Assembly (NCBI GenBank): GCA_036251705.1
Contig: CP133959.1
Span: 1,401,195-1,465,194 of the forward strand
Direction of reading: 5' to 3'
DNA: 64,000 nucleotides
Source of the DNA: Orbaceae bacterium lpD01
GTDB lineage: Bacteria > Pseudomonadota > Gammaproteobacteria > Enterobacterales > Orbaceae
Of this stretch, positions 55,776-64,000 are shown in pieces (the first letter of the stretch is position 1; the number at the start of each line of letters is the position of its first letter). The position numbers were made by a program, and so were the translations under genes. The notes below the pieces were generated by a model. That model was given only the letters and a program-made list of their open reading frames with translations. It had not been told where the DNA came from and searched no databases.

Positions 55776-55958
55776 TGCTGTCTGACCACTTGAGTAAATA
55801 GGCGTGGTCAGACAGTGAGTCGCAACGCAAAATCATGTCTATTGAGGGCGAATGATTATCCGTTAGGTGCCAGATAGCCAAAATTAAAGGCGTGTTCACA
55901 AACAGATATGCAAAACCGACGTTGATCGGTGGCGTAATCAGACAAAAGGGTTAAACAT

Positions 55959-57956
55959 ATGATAAAGGCGAAACCATATACCAGCATGGCAAGTGCTGCC
56001 GGAGTAGCTGGGTCGGTCAAGAGCGCGCTGGTTAACAGTGCGGATAAAACCGGACTTTACTTTTCTATACAAATTGGTGAGTTACCGTTAGACACCTTTG
56101 ATGTAGTCGAATTTACCCTGAGCGAGGGCCTTTCTGACCTGTTTACCTTAACCGCGACTTTATCGAGTAAAAATGCCAATGTTGATTTGCAGCCGCAGTT
56201 GCTGCAAAAAGCTCAGCTGACGGTGTATGTTGCTGGTCAAAAACAGCGCACGGTTAATGGCATTGTCGAGACCGCCGAGCGGGGGGACAGCGGCTTTAAA
56301 CGCACCTTCTATACCTTTATTATTCGGCCGTTACTCTGGCAATTAACCTTAACGCAGGATAGTCGTATTTATCACTTCAAAAGTGTGCCAGAGATCATTG
56401 ATGAAATTTTACAATTGTTCAACATCCCCTTTGATAAAAAATTGATGGATTCTCATGCCATGCGAGAATATACCACCATGAAGCGGGAGAGTTATTATGC
56501 GTTTTTAAGCCGTCTGACCGCTGAAGAGGGCATCACTTTCTGGTTTGAGGAAGACAAACTGTTTTATAGTGACAGCCATCTGGGTATGACGGCGGGCATT
56601 TCACTGATTTATAACCCTCATCCGCAGGCAGCTCATCAACACCCAGTGATTAGCGCGTTAACCTACGCCTGTTCGATGCGTCCGACCAAGGCGAAAGTGA
56701 AAGATTATCGTTATAGTCATCCGGATGTGACGATGGACGCTAAAAGTATAGCGGCAAAGTCTTTACCGACCTTTGAAGTGTACGATAGCTATGGTCGTTA
56801 TGAGGATGAACAAACCGCGCAGCAATTTAGCCAGTATCGTTTAGATGCCCTGCAGGCCGATAGTGAAACAGGCCAGGCCGTTAGCAACTGTATGTTACTG
56901 ATGCCGGGTAAAATTTTTAGCTTGACTGAACATCCCACCCAGAGCATGAATAACCGCTGGCAGGTTGTCAGGATCACGCACCACGGCACCTTACCCCAGT
57001 CACTGGATAATGAGCGTGATGACCGCCCAGCCAGCCTGACCAATCAATTCTCATTCATTCCCGGCAAAAATGAGTGGCGACCGCCGTTTATTCATAAACC
57101 GCTGGCTGATGGGGAAGAGATCGCTATGGTGGTTGGTCCGGCGGGTGAAGAGATCTTTGTGAATGAAGATGGGGCGGTTAAGGTGCATTTTCACTGGAAC
57201 CGCTACGACGAGGCAGATGAGAATGCCTCCTGTTGGGTGCGAGTAGTACAGAACTGGAATGGTGATGGCTTTGGCTTTTTGTCTATTCCGCGTATTGGTC
57301 AGGAGGTATTGGTCGGTTATATCAACGGCGATATCGATCGGCCCATTATTATGGGCACCACTTACAATGGGAATAACCGGCCGCCACTCAATTTACCAGC
57401 GGCAAAAACACAGATGTCGATCAAATCCAAGACTCACAAAGGTCAGGGCTTTAATGAGATGCGATTTGAAGACGACGCGGGTAAAGAGGGCATGTTCTTA
57501 CATGCCCAGAAAGATATGGATACCACGGTGCTGAATAACAGAATGACTAACGTTAAGGCAAACCATACTGAAACGATTGGCGCCAATCAAACTATAAATA
57601 TCGCTCAAAATCAGAATTTAAAAATATCGGCTAATCACAATTTGGCTATCCAGAACGCATCAATGACGTTGGTCGGTGGCAGTAGCCAGCTTCAGGTAAA
57701 AGGGATGGTGAAGATCGCTTCCGCAACGGGTATTCGCTTCGATTGTGGTGCAGCAGCAATCGAAATTAATAGTAATGGCAGTATTGCTTTAATTTGCAAT
57801 AAATTTAGCTTATTTGCCAAAGATCTGGTCGAGATAACGGGTCAGAAACTGATTGAGTTAAATTCAGATAGTGCAGCAGCAGCCTTAAAAGAAGAGCCAG
57901 TTGCAAGCAATATTGAACAGGCATTAAGTGAGACCTTTATCACAAAAAATAGTTAA
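55959..57956 (+). CDS. vgrG: T6SS spike protein VgrG (TssI)
   Basis: This encodes 665 residues. The N-terminal gp27-like part starts near residue 30 and includes LFTLTATLSSKNANVDLQPQ and IDEILQLFNIPFDKKL. The gp5-like OB fold follows (EEIFVNEDGAVKVHFHWNRY, VGYINGDIDRPIIMGTTYNG). A C-terminal beta-helix (repeats to about 630) ends without a fused effector. VgrG trimers cap the Hcp tube and here would carry the Rhs protein. It precedes the Eag-like chaperone gene by 56 bases. Confidence 0.96.
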   Translation: MIKAKPYTSMASAAGVAGSVKSALVNSADKTGLYFSIQIGELPLDTFDVVEFTLSEGLSDLFTLTATLSSKNANVDLQPQLLQKAQLTVYVAGQKQRTVNGIVETAERGDSGFKRTFYTFIIRPLLWQLTLTQDSRIYHFKSVPEIIDEILQLFNIPFDKKLMDSHAMREYTTMKRESYYAFLSRLTAEEGITFWFEEDKLFYSDSHLGMTAGISLIYNPHPQAAHQHPVISALTYACSMRPTKAKVKDYRYSHPDVTMDAKSIAAKSLPTFEVYDSYGRYEDEQTAQQFSQYRLDALQADSETGQAVSNCMLLMPGKIFSLTEHPTQSMNNRWQVVRITHHGTLPQSLDNERDDRPASLTNQFSFIPGKNEWRPPFIHKPLADGEEIAMVVGPAGEEIFVNEDGAVKVHFHWNRYDEADENASCWVRVVQNWNGDGFGFLSIPRIGQEVLVGYINGDIDRPIIMGTTYNGNNRPPLNLPAAKTQMSIKSKTHKGQGFNEMRFEDDAGKEGMFLHAQKDMDTTVLNNRMTNVKANHTETIGANQTINIAQNQNLKISANHNLAIQNASMTLVGGSSQLQVKGMVKIASATGIRFDCGAAAIEINSNGSIALICNKFSLFAKDLVEITGQKLIELNSDSAAAALKEEPVASNIEQALSETFITKNS

Positions 57957-58012
57957 ACCAGTATAGGTAATAAAATGATAAGTCATGCGCTTGACACAAC
58001 AGGAATAACACA

Positions 58013-58447
58013 ATGAACTATCAAATCAATGAAGGCAAGCTAACGCTGATTGATGATCTGATTGATGAATCTATCAATATTATCAAATTTCCCGCGCGGC
58101 AGGCCAGTCTGGTGATATCCAGAGCGGTATTAAACCAAGACCAGACTGAGGAAGCTTACTTTGCCTGGCAGATGGCAGCGTTAAAAAGAAATATGAAACG
58201 TTTTTTACTCGGTGAACGTAAAGCCACGATACTGGGTGTTGAAACCGAGAATCATAAGGCTATTGCGGCTTTTGAAACGCAGCTTCAGTTTGAACAGAAA
58301 GGGGTAGTGGTTCACCAATTGCTGTTATCTGCGCAGCTGCCTAGCTCAATGCGGCTGTTGGTGCTGACTTATGCGCAGGGCCGACCAATAACCGAGCTTG
58401 ACAAACAGTTTTGGCAATCAATTAAAACGTCCTTCGTGGCAGTTTAA
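58013..58447 (+). CDS. Eag-type T6SS chaperone (DcrB/DUF1795 family)
   Basis: This encodes 144 residues. The pattern EGKLTLIDDLIDESINIIKF at the start and QRPITELDKQFW-like ending segment (GRPITELDKQFWQSI) are the DcrB/Eag fold. Eag chaperones hold the hydrophobic N-terminal helices of prePAAR effectors before loading onto VgrG. Its place between vgrG and the Rhs gene is exactly that of EagR genes. No signal peptide or membrane span is seen. Confidence 0.85.
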   Translation: MNYQINEGKLTLIDDLIDESINIIKFPARQASLVISRAVLNQDQTEEAYFAWQMAALKRNMKRFLLGERKATILGVETENHKAIAAFETQLQFEQKGVVVHQLLLSAQLPSSMRLLVLTYAQGRPITELDKQFWQSIKTSFVAV

Positions 58448-58506
58448 TCCAATATTTATCAATTGAATGAGAAATATTTAAGTGGCGTAAACAAAGGGAA
58501 GAGAGT

Positions 58507-61500
58507 ATGGGCAATTGTCTGGCCGCTAAAATGGGCGACCCGTTAGAGCATACATCATTTTGGGCTGATTTAGTGGGGGGAATAGTCAAAGGTGCCATTT
58601 ATGCGGCGGTGGGGATCGCCGCGGCAGCACTAATTGTGGGTACCGGCGGTACCGCAGCCTTTCTGATTGGTACCGCCGCATCACTCGGGTTTGGCTATAT
58701 CTTTGGTGATGCGGTGGATGCCATCAGTGATTTTGCCAGCGATCTAGTCAGCAGCGTATTTGGCAAATCTCAGGACGCGATCATTGACACGGGTTCCCTT
58801 AACGTTAAAACCAAAAATCGCCCTGCGGCGAGAGCGGCGGGTAAAATCCCAGCCGATATTTTGGCGGCAGAAAACGCGCAGTATATTACAGACGGCAAGC
58901 CGTCAGAAAAGAATAAAGCCATGTCCATTGCTGAAGGAATACTGTCTAAAGCCTATGCGATTTCACCGGTAGGCCTTGCCGCATCAGCGGGAAAAAAGAT
59001 CGCTAACCTGTTCTCGAATGAAAATCAGACAGAGCCAGTCTCCCCTGAAACACCACAGGATAAAGGAGAAAAGAAGAGCTTTGGGCGAAGGGTAATGGAA
59101 GGGATTCTGGCGCCCCCAGTCGCATCCGCCCATTTAGATGCCAGGCCAATGGCGTATGATAAAATTGTCTGTCAAAAATGGCACTTTTTTGCTGACGAAG
59201 GCCTTTATCTGGCCGAAGGTTCAAAATCGGTGTTGATCAACAGCCAACCCGCCTGCCGCAACGATGACCGTAGCACTTGTGAAGCCACTATTGCCCACAC
59301 TCAAACCGATAAGCAGGTGATTATTGGTGGTAAAAGCGTAGTGGTACGGGATATTAAGAGCGGTAAAAATCCATTTGCCTCGATAGGGGGCGAAATATTG
59401 GGTGGGTTATTTGTCGGTATTCTCCGGGCTGGGATTCGTAACGGGCTAAAATGTATTGGCTGTCTATTCATCAGTGAGAGTGTGGGCACGGCACTAGGCA
59501 GCGTGGCAGGTGCAACGATTGGTGAAGCGATCTCAGATATTTTCTCAAGCGGTCACCCGGTGCATTACCCGACCGGGTCAAAACTGCTCAGCGGTGATGA
59601 AGAGCGTGATTTTATGTTGGATGGCCGGGTGCCGCTAATCTGGCAGCGGGTTTACAGCAGTATGAACCGGACAGCAGGGCTACTCGGTCAGGGCTGGACG
59701 CTGCCGTTTGAAGTTGGGTTGCGGATTGAGAAAAGCGCCAGCAAATCTAATGAGAATAACGTGATCTATACCGATCTTACCGGCCGAGATATCGGTCTCG
59801 GCCATGTCGAGCTAGGTGACACCCTGTTTTATCCGGATGAAGGCTTACGCCTTTACCGCAGTGTCCACAATATCTTTCTGATTGAAACGATTGAAGGTGA
59901 ATATTGGCTGTTTGAAGCCGATCCTTGTAAGCCCAATCATCTGCGTCTAAGCAAAACCTTAGACCGTCATAACAACAGCTTAAGTTATATCTATAACGCG
60001 GATGGCCAGTTAAGCCATATTCATGATGATATGCAGACAATTTGTGTACGCCTGAGTTACTTAGCGGATGGTTCCGGCCGGCTACAGGTAGTCTATCAGC
60101 AGAGTGCGGATGATCGGGCGAAAGAGCGCATTTTGGTCAGCTATGCGTATAATGATCACCATCAGCTTGTCTCCGTCACGGATGGCGATCACTGCGTAAT
60201 GCGACGGTTTGCTTATGATGCGCAAAATGGTCTGATGAATTTCCATCAGTATGCGGCCGGCTTGTCATCCCATTACCGCTGGCAGGCGCAAACCGGCGAA
60301 GATGCTTTTGGTCATCCGATGTGGACCGTCTCAACACACTGGTTAAGTGACGAAACCGGCGAGAAGCTGGAACAGAGTGAATTTGACTACGATATAGCCG
60401 GACGCCGGTTAACTCTGCATCAGGTCGGTTTAGGTACCTCATATCGCCATTGGGATGAGCAGGGACAAATTACCGATTATACCGACGTGGAGGGCTATCA
60501 ATACCAGCTAAAATGGAATGCGACTTCTCAGCTCAGTGCATTAACCGATCCACTGGGCGGTGAATACCACTTCAGCTACGATGATTACGGTAATCTGGAA
60601 GTAGCCTGTAACCCGTTGGGCGAGCAGTTCAGCACCACTTGGGATAAGCACTTTTTTGTGCCCCGTATTCGGGTATTACCGGATGGTGCCCACTGGCAGT
60701 ACGAGTACAGTGAAACCGGCAACCTGATTACGGAGATAGATCCGGAGGGTCAGAAGACCACCTATCGCTATAATGCGCTCGGTGATCGGCTCGAGACGAT
60801 CGATGCGCTGGGTAACCGTTTTCGCTATGGCTATAATGAGCAAGGTCTGTTAACCAGCCAGATTGACTGCTCTGGTTATCGTGATACTGTGTTTTACGAT
60901 GAGTGGGGACAACCGTTAGTCAGTCAAAATGCTATCGGCGATTCGCTGCGTTACACCTTCTCAAACGCCTTCAGACTGACGGAAATCAGACAGTCGGACG
61001 AAACTTCGAGGCAATTTTACTATCATGATAATGGGCTGCTAAGCTCGGTCAGGGATATCGATAATACGATAACCGAGTATGATTATAACAGCCGCGGTCA
61101 GCTGAGCGAACGACGCGCACCGGACAACAAACGGTTAAGGTATACTTATGATGGCTTTGGCCGCTTAACCACACTCTATAATGAGAAAGGCGAAGCCTAC
61201 CGTTTTGGCTACACCTGTCGGCACCAGCTCAGCTTTGAGACCGACCTATCCGGACAAACGAAACAGTATCAGTATAATGCCCTCGGTTTACCGGTATTGC
61301 AGACGCATTACCCGGATAACACCGGTGACCCACAGGCGCCACGGTTTACCGTCTACCAGCGTGATGCGTTAGGCCGGCTTAGCCAAAAACGCAGCCACGA
61401 TTCGGTGACTGATTACGTTTATAACAAACGTAACACTTTAATTCAGCGCAGTACCTTAGCCGACTGGGCTGAGGCTAAAAACGCCGGGCAACCGCTAGAG

Positions 61501-63204
61501 AAAGCCAAGCTGACTACGCTCAGCTTTGAAACCGATGCTTCTGGTCAGCTTATTGCGGAACAGAATCACGGTGGTGAATATCGCTATCAGTATGACGCAC
61601 TGGGCAATCTATTAAAGACCTTATTGCCTGATGGTTACGCGCTCAATCACCTCTACTATGGTTCGGGCCATCTAAGTCAGCTCAATCTGACCACGCCTGA
61701 GAATAAACGCCACACCATCGCGGAGTATGAACGCGACCGATTGCACCGCGAGGTGAGCCGCACCCAAGGCGCCTTAACGCAGTTACTCCAGTTTGATAAT
61801 CGCGGCCGGCTGACTTGCAAACAGAGCCGTATCAGTCGGTTAAGCAACCACGCCCAGCCGCTGTTAGATAAACGGTTTGACTATGACAAGGCCAATAACC
61901 TGACCCGTCAGGTGAACGGCGTTGGTCCCTATCCGGAGCAAATACTCGATGGTAGCGCACGTTATGGCGAACGCTATGCGTATGACTCATCTCAGCAGAT
62001 TACCCGCTACTCATCACATTACGATGAGCAGCGCTTTGTTTATGACCCGGCAGCTAATCTGCTCAATGAGACGGGTGAACTTTGCAAGGCCAACCGGCTG
62101 GCCCAATATCATGGTTATTATTACCGTTATGATAGCTTTGGCAGACTGATTGAGCGAACTCAACCCGTCACCTACCTCAAGCAGACCTTTAGCTATGATA
62201 GCGAAGACCGGATGACAGCGGCTCATGTTGACGGCTTAAAACATCGCTCCCACACCAACTACAATTACGATGCGTTAGGCAGACGAATAAGCAAAACCAC
62301 TCACCATTACGATAAGTATGCAAACCGCGAGTGGACAGAAACGGTCAACTTTGACTGGCAAGGACTCAGGCTCAGCGGCGAGCAGCGCAGCCTGAGCCCC
62401 GACCGCCGGGTACATTACCTATATAATGAGCCGAGCTATGAGCCGCTGGCTCGCGTGATTATTGATACCCATCCGCAAACCGAAGTACAGAGCGAAACTA
62501 TTGAGTACTACCATACGCTGCTTAATAGTCTGCCAACCGAAATGACCAATAGTGAGGGTGACATTATCTGGCAGGCTGATTATACTTTGATGGGTAGTCT
62601 AAAAAGTAGTCAACAGCGCGACCAGGAAGTTTACCCACAGCAGTTGAGGTTTGCCGGGCAGTATCATGACAATGAGACTGGACTGCATTATAATACCTTC
62701 AGGTACTACGACCCGAACTGTGGGCGATTTACTCAGCCTGATCCGATAGGGCTGGCTGGAGGACTGAACCTTTATCAGTATGCGCCGAATCCGTTAGGAT
62801 GGATGGATCCGCTGGGGTTAAGTTGTGGGCTGTCGTTTTTTAAAGGAAAAATAGGAAAAGATAATCCATTCTCTGCATCACAGATGGGAATTGTTAAGCC
62901 CGGAACGAAGGAATGGAAGCTTGCAATTAAAGAAATGCAAGAAGTCTTAAATGATACAGGAGATGGGCGTAAGTTTCAGGTGAGGGTTCAATCAAGTTCA
63001 GATGCTAAGGCTTTGTTAAAAGAAGCACAAGGAAACATGAACAGATATAAGCAAAATACTTATAGCCGAGCATCTGGAGAGAATAAATATAGTAAAGGTT
63101 ATGAACAGCATACACAGAATGAAGGTAATATTTTGGATTTGAATCATATAAAATGGTACAACAAAGGCGCTGACGGACATATATTTTATGATATACCTAA
63201 TTGA
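58507..63204 (+). CDS. rhs: T6SS Rhs effector with prePAAR, PAAR and Rhs cage, polymorphic toxin tip
   Basis: This encodes 1,565 residues. The prePAAR motif AAKMGDPLEH lies at residues 6-15, then a hydrophobic stretch of about 40-55 residues (one of two). A PAAR-like domain lies near residues 210-290 (VLINSQPACRNDDRSTCEA, then GGKSVVVRD), and a second hydrophobic region follows. The Rhs cage of YD repeats runs from about 350 to 1438, with the family block PDPIGLAGGLNLYQYAPNPL and the cleavage motif DPLGL (ends at 1438). The 127-residue tip is markedly AT-rich. It has HTQNEGNILDLNHIKWYNKG and GHIFYD, a class I cannot name. Confidence 0.93.
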   Translation: MGNCLAAKMGDPLEHTSFWADLVGGIVKGAIYAAVGIAAAALIVGTGGTAAFLIGTAASLGFGYIFGDAVDAISDFASDLVSSVFGKSQDAIIDTGSLNVKTKNRPAARAAGKIPADILAAENAQYITDGKPSEKNKAMSIAEGILSKAYAISPVGLAASAGKKIANLFSNENQTEPVSPETPQDKGEKKSFGRRVMEGILAPPVASAHLDARPMAYDKIVCQKWHFFADEGLYLAEGSKSVLINSQPACRNDDRSTCEATIAHTQTDKQVIIGGKSVVVRDIKSGKNPFASIGGEILGGLFVGILRAGIRNGLKCIGCLFISESVGTALGSVAGATIGEAISDIFSSGHPVHYPTGSKLLSGDEERDFMLDGRVPLIWQRVYSSMNRTAGLLGQGWTLPFEVGLRIEKSASKSNENNVIYTDLTGRDIGLGHVELGDTLFYPDEGLRLYRSVHNIFLIETIEGEYWLFEADPCKPNHLRLSKTLDRHNNSLSYIYNADGQLSHIHDDMQTICVRLSYLADGSGRLQVVYQQSADDRAKERILVSYAYNDHHQLVSVTDGDHCVMRRFAYDAQNGLMNFHQYAAGLSSHYRWQAQTGEDAFGHPMWTVSTHWLSDETGEKLEQSEFDYDIAGRRLTLHQVGLGTSYRHWDEQGQITDYTDVEGYQYQLKWNATSQLSALTDPLGGEYHFSYDDYGNLEVACNPLGEQFSTTWDKHFFVPRIRVLPDGAHWQYEYSETGNLITEIDPEGQKTTYRYNALGDRLETIDALGNRFRYGYNEQGLLTSQIDCSGYRDTVFYDEWGQPLVSQNAIGDSLRYTFSNAFRLTEIRQSDETSRQFYYHDNGLLSSVRDIDNTITEYDYNSRGQLSERRAPDNKRLRYTYDGFGRLTTLYNEKGEAYRFGYTCRHQLSFETDLSGQTKQYQYNALGLPVLQTHYPDNTGDPQAPRFTVYQRDALGRLSQKRSHDSVTDYVYNKRNTLIQRSTLADWAEAKNAGQPLEKAKLTTLSFETDASGQLIAEQNHGGEYRYQYDALGNLLKTLLPDGYALNHLYYGSGHLSQLNLTTPENKRHTIAEYERDRLHREVSRTQGALTQLLQFDNRGRLTCKQSRISRLSNHAQPLLDKRFDYDKANNLTRQVNGVGPYPEQILDGSARYGERYAYDSSQQITRYSSHYDEQRFVYDPAANLLNETGELCKANRLAQYHGYYYRYDSFGRLIERTQPVTYLKQTFSYDSEDRMTAAHVDGLKHRSHTNYNYDALGRRISKTTHHYDKYANREWTETVNFDWQGLRLSGEQRSLSPDRRVHYLYNEPSYEPLARVIIDTHPQTEVQSETIEYYHTLLNSLPTEMTNSEGDIIWQADYTLMGSLKSSQQRDQEVYPQQLRFAGQYHDNETGLHYNTFRYYDPNCGRFTQPDPIGLAGGLNLYQYAPNPLGWMDPLGLSCGLSFFKGKIGKDNPFSASQMGIVKPGTKEWKLAIKEMQEVLNDTGDGRKFQVRVQSSSDAKALLKEAQGNMNRYKQNTYSRASGENKYSKGYEQHTQNEGNILDLNHIKWYNKGADGHIFYDIPN

Positions 63205-63222
63205 TAGAAGGACCTATAACTT

Positions 63223-63627
63223 ATGATTGACTCTGTTGAGTATATGGATCACGACTTCTCAAGTTTAAAGAAATTAAAGATATTTACCAAAAAACAATCA
63301 GAAAATATATTTATGCATTTTTTTGAAATAAAAAAAATATACAAATTGAAGCAGGCTGTTGAATTTAATGAATTATGTGATTTTCTAATTGATGATATTT
63401 ATTTAGTTATGAATAATGAGCCAAGATATAAGGGGAAAAAGGTTTTTTTTACAGGTAATGCAGTTGAGACCAATAAAAAGGATCTATTAGATTTCATAAG
63501 TAAACCCGTCAATAAATATGATCTGATAATTCCTTTATTTATAGTGCCAATAAAAGATAATGATTATCCTGATTATATGATAACAACACAGGAAGACCCT
63601 ATATTTGAGATCATGGCTATTAAATAG
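63223..63627 (+). CDS. Probable immunity protein for the Rhs toxin
   Basis: This encodes 134 residues, beginning 18 bases after the Rhs stop; GAAGGA precedes the ATG. The protein is soluble, basic at the N-terminus and rich in Asp/Glu at the end (IPIKDNDYPDYMITT-type segment, here PIKDNDYPDYMITTQEDP). The family is not recognised. The position, size and AT bias fit a RhsI immunity protein. Confidence 0.72.
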   Translation: MIDSVEYMDHDFSSLKKLKIFTKKQSENIFMHFFEIKKIYKLKQAVEFNELCDFLIDDIYLVMNNEPRYKGKKVFFTGNAVETNKKDLLDFISKPVNKYDLIIPLFIVPIKDNDYPDYMITTQEDPIFEIMAIK

Positions 63628-64000
63628 AACCAGATGAAAAAGATTTCTCAATACAATTTCACCATGATAATAAAAGGATTGTTAAGGTCAGTCAGGGATA
63701 TCGCTAAATGTATCCTAATATGGATGTAAATTTTGCAATAACACCAATATGATTTAACTGTAAATCTAATGCTGAGTTAAGTATTGTTTTCTACAATCAA
63801 ATTCTGGATAACCCCTATCCGTCGTCTCGATGAGGATATGACTAGATTTGAGTGAGATATAGGCTAAAACCGAATCATCAAGAAACGATCAATTAAGCAA
63901 TACAACGATATTAACTAGATCTCTCATCTAATCTACCTAACGAATATAAACCCCATCCCACTCATGCCATTTCTATGCTACATTATGCTATATGATGCGT
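63628..64000. other. AT-rich tail of the window, possible gene remnant
   Basis: No intact gene is visible in these 373 bases. A short frame at 63624-63707 reads EPDEKDFSIQFHHDNKRIV and then KVSQGYR before a stop; it has no start and may be the end of a decayed immunity or Rhs-tip gene. Beyond 63710 I see nothing on either strand. The flank of the Rhs island continues past the window. Confidence 0.3.

Overview
This window looks like the chromosome of a gammaproteobacterium, with proteins close to those of enterobacteria and Vibrio. I estimate moderate to low G+C by eye. A host-associated member of the Orbaceae (Orbus or Gilliamella type) is my best guess from the AT lean and the CDI, type VI and Rhs content, but this is inference and nothing in the window proves the genus.

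Region 1, about 1-16.7 kb, is ordinary core genome: the 3' end of dnaX, then ybaB and recR (a conserved order), ybhA, truC, zntB, topB, yejK, a small free-standing chorismate mutase, nfo, yccS, grxD, rnt, dinB with a LexA-like box against its start, a secreted SIMPL-domain protein, and an acidic zinc-ribbon protein. Several intrinsic terminators separate these units.

Region 2, about 16.8-18.5 kb, is an island boundary. A tRNA-Arg(TCT) gene with a strong promoter is followed by the C-terminal remnant of a tyrosine recombinase. Next come a SieB-like gene cut by an in-frame amber codon and a 44-codon hydrophobic reading frame.

Region 3, about 18.5-33.2 kb, is a contact-dependent growth inhibition (CDI) locus. 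It holds cdiB, a 2,239-residue cdiA with a VENN boundary and an AT-rich toxin end, and its immunity gene. Behind it lie three displaced ('orphan') toxin/immunity modules. Each immunity gene of the main locus and of orphans 1 and 2 is followed by a terminator with nearly the same stem. Each orphan module is followed by an antisense symE-family copy: one has lost its start, one is intact, one is a fragment. Orphan 3 carries a frameshift. The array reads as a record of repeated CdiA C-terminus replacement.

Region 4, about 33.3-63.7 kb, is a complete type VI secretion system (T6SS). A long leftward operon (tssB, C, E, F, G, tagH, J, K, L, H, tagO, A, M, vasL) has the Vibrio cholerae gene order but lacks the sigma-54 activator vasH. 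A divergent rightward set carries hcp, a second full-length tssF paralogue, vgrG, an Eag-type (DcrB-like) chaperone, a prePAAR/PAAR Rhs effector with an unassigned toxin tip, and a likely immunity gene. A lipoprotein gene faces the end of the leftward operon.

Together regions 3 and 4 form an antagonism block: CdiB exports CdiA for contact killing, the T6SS fires the Rhs toxin on the VgrG spike, and the small AT-rich genes after each toxin protect the producer. The observations most worth testing are the interleaving of symE with the orphan CDI modules and the second TssF in the effector-loading operon.
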